DNA of 37,169 bases, taken from NCBI GenBank assembly GCA_028823145.1, contig JAPKCA010000011.1:1-37169 (forward strand), written 5' to 3'. The stretch comes from Flavobacteriales bacterium. Its GTDB lineage: Bacteria > Bacteroidota > Bacteroidia > Flavobacteriales_D > Sanyastnellaceae. The translations under genes were made by a program, and so were the position numbers. Numbering within the stretch: the first letter of the stretch is position 1; each line of letters starts with the position of its first letter. Under the pieces are notes generated by a model. That model ran no database searches and was not told the origin of the DNA. It worked only from the letters and a program-made list of their open reading frames with translations. This document shows, piece after piece, positions 23,166 through 30,504 of this stretch.

Positions 23166-24512
23166 ATGACGCATGAAACTTTGCAGCCCACTGCCATTCA
23201 TTGGATGCGCCGGGATCTCAGATTGGAAGACAACCGGGCGCTTCAAGCTGCGCTAAAAAGTGGTTTACCGGTCATCTGCGCTTTCATTTTCGATCGAGAA
23301 ATCCTAGATCGTTTAAATAATCGGGCGGATCGGCGGGTCGATTTTATTCACCGCGAGCTGCAACGAATTTCGAAGGAACTCAAGAAACATGGCGGTTCGT
23401 TGTTGGTCTCCCATGGCTGCGTCGATGAGGTTTGGGGAGAATGGCAATCCCAATTGGCTGATTCGGGATACCGCATTGCCCAGGTTCATATTGGACGAGA
23501 CTACGAACCGGAAGCACAAAAACGGGATCAGCGCATGCTCGATTGGTTTTCGAAAGAAGGCATCATGTTTCGAAGCGTAAAGGAAAACGTGCTCCTGGAA
23601 AAATCGGAAGTTGTGAAAAAAGACGGCTTGCCCTACACCGTTTTCACACCGTACAGCAACCAATGGAAATCCGTCATTCAGGCAGATGATTTCGCTAAGT
23701 CTCCTTCCCTTGAGAATTTGGATGCTTTGATCGAGGGGTGGGTCGCACCAAAAATCCCTTCTCTAGAAGACATGGGCTTTGAAGCCGCTGCAGATTTTGA
23801 TGAATGCATTCCTCCACGAAACGTCTCTTCTGATGTATTGCAGAAATATGGTATGCAACGGGATTTTCCCGCGATTGATGGAACTAGTCGACTTTCGTTG
23901 CACCTGAGGTTTGGGACCGTGAGCATTCGTGCCGCATACCGACAAGGCATCCAAGTCAGTGAGAAATGGATCAATGAGTTGATTTGGCGCGATTTTTATC
24001 AATGCGTCATGTTTCATTTTCCGCATTCAGAGAAGTCGGCATTTCGTCCAGCTTACGACCGCATTCCCTGGTCGAACAATGAAGACCATTTCCATGCATG
24101 GTGTGAAGGGAAAACGGGGTATCCCTTGGTCGATGCAGGAATGCGAGAGTTGATGTCCACCGGATTCATGCACAACCGAGTGCGTATGGTCGTCGCGAGC
24201 TTTCTGTGCAAGCACTTGCTGCTGGATTGGCGCTGGGGAGAACGGCATTTCGCAGCACATTTATTGGACTTCGACTTGGCGAGCAATGTCGGTGGATGGC
24301 AATGGGCGGCGGGTTCAGGATGCGACGCCGCTCCGTATTTCAGGGTATTCAACCCCACAGCACAACAGGCCAAATTCGATGGCCAGGCCCAGTACATCCG
24401 GAAATGGGTTCCTGAATTTGGAACGTCCACCTACCCCAATCCCATCGTCGATCATCCAACAGCGCGCATTTTGGCAATCGAAACGTACAAAGCCGCACTC
24501 AAACCTGAATAA
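23166..24512 (+). CDS. phr: Class I cryptochrome/DNA photolyase
   Basis: A 448-residue flavoprotein. Photolyases repair UV-induced pyrimidine dimers using blue light; some relatives act as light sensors. The N-terminal antenna domain opens with IHWMRRDLRLEDNRAL and AFIFDREIL. The FAD-binding C-terminal domain has GTSRLSLHLRFGTVSIR, LIWRDFYQCVMFHFP, GYPLVDAGMRELMSTGFMHN and DFDLASNVGGWQWAAG followed by GCDAAPYFRVFNP. These are the conserved Trp, Asn and Asp residues of class I CPD photolyases. It is divergent from the cupredoxin-FAS1 gene, with 128 bases between the starts. Only 19 bases separate it from the next gene, so they may be co-transcribed. A cryptochrome without repair activity is possible. 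Confidence 0.93.
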   Translation: MTHETLQPTAIHWMRRDLRLEDNRALQAALKSGLPVICAFIFDREILDRLNNRADRRVDFIHRELQRISKELKKHGGSLLVSHGCVDEVWGEWQSQLADSGYRIAQVHIGRDYEPEAQKRDQRMLDWFSKEGIMFRSVKENVLLEKSEVVKKDGLPYTVFTPYSNQWKSVIQADDFAKSPSLENLDALIEGWVAPKIPSLEDMGFEAAADFDECIPPRNVSSDVLQKYGMQRDFPAIDGTSRLSLHLRFGTVSIRAAYRQGIQVSEKWINELIWRDFYQCVMFHFPHSEKSAFRPAYDRIPWSNNEDHFHAWCEGKTGYPLVDAGMRELMSTGFMHNRVRMVVASFLCKHLLLDWRWGERHFAAHLLDFDLASNVGGWQWAAGSGCDAAPYFRVFNPTAQQAKFDGQAQYIRKWVPEFGTSTYPNPIVDHPTARILAIETYKAALKPE

Positions 24513-24531
24513 GTCCGCTTAATTTCACGGC

Positions 24532-25632
24532 ATGTCACATTCGAATCGAGCGATGGAGCGGGTGCGCGTTTTGGAATTGGCCAGTGTGCTCGCCGGGCCA
24601 CTCGCTGGAACGGCACTTTCCGAACGAGGAGCGCAAGTCACCAAGGTGGAATGCCCTCCTCATGGCGATGTCACCCGCAGTTGGCGAAGCGCTGGAGAAT
24701 CAACCTCATCTCCAACCTCAGCGTATTACGAGGCCGCCAATGGAAAAAAGGAATTGGTGTGGATGGACTTGCGGACAACCGAAGGCTTGTCCTGGCTGGA
24801 TGACGCTTTGGCGAACCACGATGTTTTACTCGAAAACTTCAAAGCTTCGGACTTGGCGCGATTCGGACTAGAACCAGCGGATTTGGCGCGCCGCCACCCC
24901 CATCTCATCCACGTGCGGTTGATCGGGTTTGCTTCAGACCCTTCTCGTTTGGCGTATGATGTTGTGGTGCAAGCCGAAGCGGGCTTTATGCACATGAACG
25001 GCCATCCAGATCAGCCACCCACCAGAATGCCCGTTGCACTCATGGACATCTTGGCATCGCAACAGATGCTCACAGCCGTGCTCGAAGGATTGCTCGAACG
25101 AGCCACCGGAAAAACAGGAATCTTTGCGGAGGTTTCTCTTGAAGAGTGTGGCATTGCCGCCCTTGCCAACCAAGCCACGAATTGGCTAATCAATGGTCAG
25201 TCACCCAAACGGAACGGAAGCGGCCACCCCAATATCGCTCCTTATGGCGATGTTCTTCCGTGCACGGAAGGCTGGATTGTTTTGGCTGTTGGGAATGACC
25301 GACAATTCGCGGCCTTGTGTCAGGTTTTGGGCTGCTCTTCGTTAACCGAAGACGCACACTTCCAAACGAATGCGGATCGGGTAATCAACCGAGGCAACCT
25401 TGTATCGCTGCTTGCCCTAGCAACAAATAGCTGGGAAAAGGAGGCGCTCGAATTGGCCTTGCGGAAGGCCGGAGCTCCAGCAGGCGTGGTTCGTTCGCTT
25501 CCCGAAGTGTTTGCTGAAGGGACGGTTGGCGCAGCTCGGTTGCAGCAGAATCCGTCGGGTCAAATGCGCGCACCGGTTAACGGATACCGCATGGAATTTC
25601 TAGGAGGTGTCAGCGGAAATTCAGTGGACTAA
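24532..25632 (+). CDS. CaiB/BaiF family III CoA-transferase (alpha-methylacyl-CoA racemase-like)
   Basis: A 366-residue enzyme of the family III CoA-transferase/racemase group. Visible landmarks are VLELASVLAGPLAGTALSER at the start, KKELVWMDLRTTEGL, DVLLENFKASDLARFGL, then PPTRMPVALMDILASQQML with the likely catalytic Asp172, and the C-terminal NGQSPKRNGSGHPNIAPYGD region. Such enzymes move CoA between carboxylic acids or epimerise 2-methylacyl-CoA; the substrate cannot be told. It follows the photolyase gene after 19 bases. A weak TTAATTTC box lies 5 bases before the ATG. Its last 12 bases overlap the end of the convergent cysQ gene. Confidence 0.9.
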   Translation: MSHSNRAMERVRVLELASVLAGPLAGTALSERGAQVTKVECPPHGDVTRSWRSAGESTSSPTSAYYEAANGKKELVWMDLRTTEGLSWLDDALANHDVLLENFKASDLARFGLEPADLARRHPHLIHVRLIGFASDPSRLAYDVVVQAEAGFMHMNGHPDQPPTRMPVALMDILASQQMLTAVLEGLLERATGKTGIFAEVSLEECGIAALANQATNWLINGQSPKRNGSGHPNIAPYGDVLPCTEGWIVLAVGNDRQFAALCQVLGCSSLTEDAHFQTNADRVINRGNLVSLLALATNSWEKEALELALRKAGAPAGVVRSLPEVFAEGTVGAARLQQNPSGQMRAPVNGYRMEFLGGVSGNSVD

Positions 25633-26409
25633 AAACCACGCATTCAGCAATTCCGGACGATTGTAAAGCATGGTTTTTTTGGTGCTCCAATCCAGCACAT
25701 CAAACCCCGCGTGCATGCAGATGGCCTGCCCCGCAGCGGTATCCCATTCCATGGTTGGCGCAAAACGCGGGTAACAGTCGGCTAGCCCCTCAGCGACCAT
25801 GCAAAGCTTGAGTGAACTGCCTTTGGAAATCAAGGCGACTTCGCCATGCTCGGCACGCATTTTAGCCACATAGCCTTCTGTTTCTGGAGACATGTGCGAG
25901 CGACTAGCCACGATCGTGTAGGGCCGACCTGAACGATCCTTAGGCAGCTTGACGCCGGCTTGCATCCATTGTTCGGCTGAGTCAAAGCCGTCATCAGCTT
26001 CCACCTTAAATGCCCCCCCATCACGGGTGGAGAAATACAATTCACCCGTTGCCGGAACGAAGATGACACCCAACACCGGCACCTGATTCTCCACCAGGGC
26101 GATGTTCACCGTGAATTCGCCATTTCGTTTGATGAATTCCTTGGTTCCATCAATGGGATCGACAATCCAAAGCTGGTCCCAATTCTTGCGCTCATCAAAG
26201 GGTATGCCTCGGCCCTCCTCTGATAACACGGGAATGCCCGTAGGTTCCAAGTGAGTCATGATGACTTCATGCGATGCGACATCGGCCCGGGTCAGAGGAG
26301 AATCATCTCCTTTGGTGGTGACATCAAAATCACCCGTTTCATAAATCGACATAATCGACTCTCCAGCCTCCAAGGCGGCTTTTATCGCCATGGTTAACAA
26401 TCCCTTCAT
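25621..26409 (-). CDS. cysQ: 3'(2'),5'-bisphosphate nucleotidase (CysQ, inositol monophosphatase family)
   Basis: A 262-residue metal-dependent phosphatase. CysQ hydrolyses 3'-phosphoadenosine 5'-phosphate to AMP, recycling a by-product of sulfate assimilation and sulfation. The lithium-sensitive phosphatase motifs are complete: LSEEGRG (Glu64, Glu65), WIVDPIDGTKEF (Asp84, Asp87) and APTMEWDTAAGQAI near the C-terminus. FIKRNGEFTVNIALVE is typical for the CysQ branch. The start overlaps the stop of the lytic transglycosylase by four bases (ATGA), so it is translated as part of that operon, an unusual pairing. It overlaps the convergent CoA-transferase gene by 12 bases, with no terminator seen between them. 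Confidence 0.93.
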   Translation of the reverse strand: MKGLLTMAIKAALEAGESIMSIYETGDFDVTTKGDDSPLTRADVASHEVIMTHLEPTGIPVLSEEGRGIPFDERKNWDQLWIVDPIDGTKEFIKRNGEFTVNIALVENQVPVLGVIFVPATGELYFSTRDGGAFKVEADDGFDSAEQWMQAGVKLPKDRSGRPYTIVASRSHMSPETEGYVAKMRAEHGEVALISKGSSLKLCMVAEGLADCYPRFAPTMEWDTAAGQAICMHAGFDVLDWSTKKTMLYNRPELLNAWFLVH

Positions 26410-27344
26410 CTTGGCAACAAGACAGCAAGTGAATCACCCGGAACAGAGGTCAACTGGTCTCTTCGAAGCCAAGGATTCAAGGTCTTCAAAGCTTTGAGAT
26501 TGGAACCTTCGGCCCGAGCAAATGCAGCCCAATCGGCTATCCGTTCCCGCACCCAAAGCGTCCTTGTTTCGTAGGGATGATACAATGCATCTTTATGTAA
26601 ATCGAACCCAAACGAACCCGGAGATTCGAAAATGGCCTTGATGGCAAGTAAGCGATACACGTAGCGTGCTGTTTCCGAATTGAGATGCAAATCCCAGTAC
26701 GTACTGACCCCCTGCTCTTTCAATTCCCTTCGAACTCCGGCTTTTCCCATGTTGTAGGACGCAGCAGCCAATGCCCAACTCCCGAATTCCTCCTTAGACT
26801 CTCGCATGTAGGCGCAGGCCGCTCGTGTCGCCTTTTCTACGTGGTAACGCTCATCCACTTCTGCATTCACGAAAAGACCGTACTCAGGGGCGGTGCCTTT
26901 CATGAATTGCCAGAAACCAGCTGCTCCAGCTGGAGATACCACCTGATCCAAGCCGCTCTCAATCACCGCCAAGTACTTCAGGTCCTCTGGAATTCCTTCT
27001 TCCTCTAGAATCGGTTCAATGACAGGAAACCAGCGAGATGCACGCTTGAGGTACATCATGGTTGAACTGTGGTGGTAGGTGTTCACCACCAATTCCCGGT
27101 CCAATTGCTCCTGTACACCAAAGGCATCCATGGGCACGGCTTCACCTGCTATGTCTTCTTGGTTGGGGATTCGAGGCGCACGGTTTTGGACCCACACTTC
27201 CGCTTCCAAAACCACGGGCTGAAAATGGGCATCCGATGAGGAAGGCGAAGATGCTGTGGATAGAATACCCAGGGCCAAAAACAAGGAGGTCAGCAGCCAC
27301 TGGGAACGCGAAATGCGGGAGGCTTTCAAAGGAGAATAAGGCAT
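26406..27344 (-). CDS. Lytic transglycosylase (SLT domain, MltD-like)
   Basis: A 312-residue exported protein that would cut peptidoglycan glycan strands in the periplasm. It has an N-terminal hydrophobic segment (about 14-31) and no lipobox. The SLT domain is at about 105-250: YLAVIESGLDQVVSPAGAA with catalytic Glu129, GFWQFMKGTAPEYGL, then ACAYMRESKEEFGSWALA and AASYNMGKAG. The last 60 residues may be a short LysM-like or linker region, but no clear LysM repeat is visible. The stop overlaps the cysQ start. The frame starts at 27344 with a TAATTTCA sequence 4 bases upstream, a weak match to the box pattern. A 103-base gap separates it from rfbC. Confidence 0.9.
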   Translation of the reverse strand: MPYSPLKASRISRSQWLLTSLFLALGILSTASSPSSSDAHFQPVVLEAEVWVQNRAPRIPNQEDIAGEAVPMDAFGVQEQLDRELVVNTYHHSSTMMYLKRASRWFPVIEPILEEEGIPEDLKYLAVIESGLDQVVSPAGAAGFWQFMKGTAPEYGLFVNAEVDERYHVEKATRAACAYMRESKEEFGSWALAAASYNMGKAGVRRELKEQGVSTYWDLHLNSETARYVYRLLAIKAIFESPGSFGFDLHKDALYHPYETRTLWVRERIADWAAFARAEGSNLKALKTLNPWLRRDQLTSVPGDSLAVLLPR

Positions 27345-27447
27345 GGTGTGAAATTAGCATCACCCTTTTCATCGCGCCACATTTATCATCGCCCCAATTT
27401 GGGAATTATACACAGGGTACGTTCAGAAATTCGTCTTCCAGCACCTT

Positions 27448-28014
27448 TCAGAACGGCATGTCGATATCGCGCAAAAGCGGCGCAGTGGCATCTTTGCCGG
27501 ATAACACCGGACCGGATGAAGGGAATTCCATCCCACTTTGGCTCCAGTCAATCCCTATGTCTGGATCATCCCAACGGATGCTCCCTTCGGATTCAGGGCT
27601 GTACATCGCTGTGCATCGATACTCCACCACACTTTGATCTTCCAAAGCCAAGAAGCCATGTGCGAATCCTGAAGGCACCCACAATTGGAGGCCGTTGGAA
27701 ACGGACAATACACACCCATGCCATTGTCCTCGGGTTGGTGAATCTGCACGCAAATCCACCGCGACGTCAAAGATGCTTCCCGAAGCTGCGCGGACCAGCT
27801 TGCCTTGGGCATGCGGCGGACGTTGGAAATGCAGTCCACGAAGAACCCCTCGGGCTGATACAGACAAGTTATCCTGCACAAAAACCAAGGGCTGGCCTTG
27901 GTCATCGCTCATCATGCCTTGCCGCCATGTTTCCCAAAACACTCCCCGATCATCCACAAATTTCCGTGGAGCCACTATTTTCAACCCTTGCAAGGATGTC
28001 TCTCGGATTTCCAT
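27448..28014 (-). CDS. rfbC: dTDP-4-dehydrorhamnose 3,5-epimerase family protein
   Basis: A 188-residue cupin-fold sugar epimerase of normal RmlC/RfbC length. RfbC turns dTDP-4-keto-6-deoxyglucose into the L-rhamnose precursor; relatives act on other keto sugars. Landmarks are FVDDRGVFWETW, the LRGLHFQRPPHAQGKLVRA block with catalytic His62 and Lys72, VAVDLRADSPTRGQW, WVPSGFAHGFLALED and the YSPESEGSIRWDDPDIGIDW end with Tyr138. No rfbA, rfbB or rfbD lies in the window. It begins one base after the stop of the Wza-like lipoprotein gene, so it is in the same transcript, tying it to polysaccharide export. Confidence 0.92.
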   Translation of the reverse strand: MEIRETSLQGLKIVAPRKFVDDRGVFWETWRQGMMSDDQGQPLVFVQDNLSVSARGVLRGLHFQRPPHAQGKLVRAASGSIFDVAVDLRADSPTRGQWHGCVLSVSNGLQLWVPSGFAHGFLALEDQSVVEYRCTAMYSPESEGSIRWDDPDIGIDWSQSGMEFPSSGPVLSGKDATAPLLRDIDMPF

Positions 28015-28015
28015 A

Positions 28016-28840
28016 TCAGTTGGGGCTGATAATGAAAGCGTACAGCAAAGTCAGCGTGGAAATCAAAGTCGCGATGGGACTCAAGCTTTCGGTGGCTTCC
28101 CGGACCAATTGAGGCAACGGCTCGACGTAAACAATGTCATTGGCCTGAACCACCAATCGCGCGGACTCCAAACCGTCAATGGTCGAAAGATCCATGAGGT
28201 ATACGTCATTTCCGGTGTCCGTTTTGCGGATCAACTTGACCTTGGAAGCATTTCCTCGCGAACCAATGCCACCCGCTAAAGCAAGCACTTCAAGCAAGGT
28301 GGTATTCATGTTCTCCAAGGTGATGACCTGGGCCTTACCTGAATCACCTGGAAACAAGAGCACCCGGTTGTTGGTGACCCTTAATACGGCATATGGGAAG
28401 TTGTAGTAGCTGCTGTATGCTTCTTCGAGCAACGATTCTGCTTCATCCAAGGTCAATCCCTCCAAACGAACCGTTCCGATTTCAGGCAATTCCAAGATGC
28501 CATCTGGCCGAACGAGGTAGGTCAATTGGTTGTTTTGCTGCATTTGCTGCATGTTGTTGCCGCCTTTCGAATCCGTACTTCCGGCAGTAATGGCCAGCAA
28601 ACGTTGTCCGTTGTTGGAATAGAGCTGAAAGGTCAACAGGTCATTGGGAGCAATGCGGTAGCCCGGGGAAGCAATGTCTTCCAAATCCATAAAGTCATAA
28701 TCCACGCCCGTCTTGAACATGATGTCCCGGTTGATGGTGCAACCTGCTAGAAATAACACGCCCATCAAAAGCGCAAAAAAAGGCCATCCCGAAAAAGACC
28801 ATTGCTGCTGTGAACCCGGTATGTGCGATGCTCTATTCAT
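28016..28840 (-). CDS. Wza-like polysaccharide export lipoprotein
   Basis: A 274-residue outer-membrane lipoprotein of the polysaccharide biosynthesis/export family. The lipobox LAGC puts the lipidated Cys at residue 34. The Poly_export domain begins near residue 55 (GYRIAPNDLLTFQLYSNNGQ) and an SLBB-like domain follows at about 160-230 (ALRVTNNRVLLFPGDSGKAQ, then VLALAGGIGSRGNASKVKLI). The C-terminus ends in a hydrophobic helix (LISTLTLLYAFII), which would anchor or close the pore, as in other Bacteroidota versions. No Wzc kinase gene is adjacent. The frame starts 18 codons earlier, but the ATG at 28840 fits the signal length and leaves a 77-base divergent gap to the acetyltransferase gene. 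Confidence 0.88.
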   Translation of the reverse strand: MNRASHIPGSQQQWSFSGWPFFALLMGVLFLAGCTINRDIMFKTGVDYDFMDLEDIASPGYRIAPNDLLTFQLYSNNGQRLLAITAGSTDSKGGNNMQQMQQNNQLTYLVRPDGILELPEIGTVRLEGLTLDEAESLLEEAYSSYYNFPYAVLRVTNNRVLLFPGDSGKAQVITLENMNTTLLEVLALAGGIGSRGNASKVKLIRKTDTGNDVYLMDLSTIDGLESARLVVQANDIVYVEPLPQLVREATESLSPIATLISTLTLLYAFIISPN

Positions 28841-28905
28841 GTGGAGTATTTGCCTTGAATGCGGACGCAAATTACCAAGAAAAGAAAGACACATGGCAAG
28901 CAGGG

Positions 28906-28913
28906 TATCTTTG
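28906..28913 (+). promoter_or_regulatory. -7 promoter box, leaderless type (exact)
   Basis: TATCTTTG is an exact TAnnTTTG and ends 4 bases before the ATG at 28918. No clear -33 element is visible upstream. Confidence 0.6.
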
Positions 28914-28917
28914 CACC

Positions 28918-29454
28918 ATGTTGGAAAATGAAACCCACCGGCTGCGGGCTATGGAACCTCATGATTCTAAATTGCTTTTCAGTTTAGAGAATATGCCGTC
29001 GGAATGGTGGCTTGGAGCAACGATGCACCCCATCGGCAAAGAGGCGCTGGTCAATTTCGCATCAGGCCAACATGATATTTGGCGCGATTTGCAATTGCGT
29101 CTGATGATTGAAACACGCGGAGCCGATGCCAAAACCGTTGGTGCGGTCGATCTGTATCATCTTGACCCTCGCAATAGCCGTGCGGGTATTGGCGTGGTGA
29201 TCACGGAGAACGAGCGGAGACAGGGGCATGCCGAAGCGGGCATTGCCCTGCTGGCATCGTATGCGTTTTATCACCTTGGACTGCATCAATTGTGGGCCGA
29301 AGTGCCTGGGAACCACGCAGCAAGCTTGGGTCTATTCGAAGCCTGCGGATTCACCAAAACCGGACACATGAAAGATTGGATTCGAAAAGGCGATGATTGG
29401 GTGGACATCCACACCATGCAACTCATTCGCCCTGACAAAGTATCTCTCCCATGA
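28918..29454 (+). CDS. GNAT family N-acetyltransferase (RimJ/RimL/SpeG-like)
   Basis: A 178-residue acetyl-CoA-dependent acetyltransferase. The GNAT core shows VGAVDLYHLDPRNSRAGIG, the acetyl-CoA loop ENERRQGHAEAGIALL, YAFYHLGLHQLWAEVP and the closing NHAASLGLFEACGF strand-helix. This order matches the RimJ/RimL/SpeG branch, which acetylates protein N-termini or polyamines; the substrate is unknown. The longer frame to 28810 would cross the divergent gene and the promoter box, so the start at 28918 is taken. Its stop overlaps the MltG start by four bases (ATGA), so both proteins are made from one transcript. Confidence 0.9.
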   Translation: MLENETHRLRAMEPHDSKLLFSLENMPSEWWLGATMHPIGKEALVNFASGQHDIWRDLQLRLMIETRGADAKTVGAVDLYHLDPRNSRAGIGVVITENERRQGHAEAGIALLASYAFYHLGLHQLWAEVPGNHAASLGLFEACGFTKTGHMKDWIRKGDDWVDIHTMQLIRPDKVSLP

Positions 29455-30410
29455 GTTGGAAACGTGTTGCTTTTTTCGTTGCGACGGGATCCATGGCATG
29501 TGCAGCCCTTTGGGCATGGCCGAAATACGCCATGTGGCATGAGTTGGTGGGAGAATCCAATGGGAATTGGTGCATCGAAATTGGACCGGACGATGCGGAG
29601 TCCAGCACGGGATATTCCGCGGTGGATGACATCATCACCTGGCGAGGTTGGAGGATTCGGCCGGGCCGATATTGCCACATCGGCCAAGTCGAAGCACACG
29701 TCATAGCGCGGCGCATTGGCTCTGGGGAGCGAGCGGAAGTCAACGTGACTGTGCCAGCCAAACGGACGGTAGCAGATTTGGCCGGGGCCATTGCCCCCAA
29801 AGTTTGGGCGGATAGCGCTTCCCTCCACCTGCGACTCGCTGCGGACAGCGTGCAATGGCAAATCATTCCGAATACGTACCGGATGTATTGGGAAGCGTCG
29901 GCGGATGATGTGTACAGACGTTTGATCGTGGAAAGTCAAAAATGGTGGAACAGGGACCGCTTAAAAACGGCTTCGGACATGGGCATGACCGCCCGTGAAG
30001 TTGTCATTTTGGCATCCATTGTCCAAGAAGAAACTGCTCGCGTTGATGAAGCACCAAGGGTCGCTGGACTGTACCTGAACCGCCTCAAGAAAGGCATGTT
30101 GTTGCAAGCGGACCCCACCCTCAAATTTGCGCTCGGAGATTGGAACATCCGGCGCTTGCTCGACCAGGACAAGCTGGTTGATTCTCCTTACAACACCTAC
30201 CGAAACCCCGGACTTCCTCCCGGACCTATTCGCATCCCCGAAGCAGCGTACATCGATGCCGTTTTGAATGCAGAGAATCACCATTACTTGTATATGTGTG
30301 CCAAACCCGATGGTTCGGGAACTCATGCCTTTGCTGCGAGCTATGCTCAGCACCTGCGCAATGCTCGAGATTACCAGCGCATGTTGAACCGCGAACAGAT
30401 CTATCGATAA
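29451..30410 (+). CDS. mltG: Endolytic transglycosylase MltG (YceG family)
   Basis: A 319-residue inner-membrane enzyme that cuts nascent peptidoglycan strands and so sets their length. One N-terminal span lies at about 5-24. The LysM-like subdomain follows (VPAKRTVADLAGAIAPKVW), then IPNTYRMYWEASADDVYRRL and the catalytic ILASIVQEETARVDE with Glu194 at the position of the catalytic Glu of E. coli MltG (as I recall its sequence). YLNRLKKGMLLQADPTLKFA, then NTYRNPGLPPGPIRIPEAA and YLYMCAKPDGSGTHAFA complete the family pattern. It is coupled to the acetyltransferase gene by the 4-base overlap. The next gene has its own promoter. Confidence 0.95.
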   Translation: MSWKRVAFFVATGSMACAALWAWPKYAMWHELVGESNGNWCIEIGPDDAESSTGYSAVDDIITWRGWRIRPGRYCHIGQVEAHVIARRIGSGERAEVNVTVPAKRTVADLAGAIAPKVWADSASLHLRLAADSVQWQIIPNTYRMYWEASADDVYRRLIVESQKWWNRDRLKTASDMGMTAREVVILASIVQEETARVDEAPRVAGLYLNRLKKGMLLQADPTLKFALGDWNIRRLLDQDKLVDSPYNTYRNPGLPPGPIRIPEAAYIDAVLNAENHHYLYMCAKPDGSGTHAFAASYAQHLRNARDYQRMLNREQIYR

Positions 30411-30467
30411 ACCTGTTCTTTCGCCCATGGCCCTTTCAGTTTTTTTAACAAAAATACACTACTGTGC

Positions 30468-30500
30468 TTTGCATAGTACTAAGTTTGACCAAGATATTTG
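30468..30500 (+). promoter_or_regulatory. Full Bacteroidota-type promoter (-33 and -7)
   Basis: TTTG at 30468-30471 is followed after 21 bases by GATATTTG at 30493-30500, one mismatch from TAnnTTTG. The -7 box ends 4 bases before the ATG at 30505. It is the clearest two-part promoter in the window. Confidence 0.6.
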
Positions 30501-30504
30501 CAGC

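Noticed and set aside
27393-27404. Inverted repeat CCCAA/TTGGG upstream of the lytic transglycosylase, possible operator
   Set aside because: Very short and a single copy; no partner site was seen.
30427-30504. Longer N-terminus of the DUF5916 protein from 30427
   Set aside because: The added codons cover the -33 and -7 promoter and hide the signal peptide, which starts at 30505.
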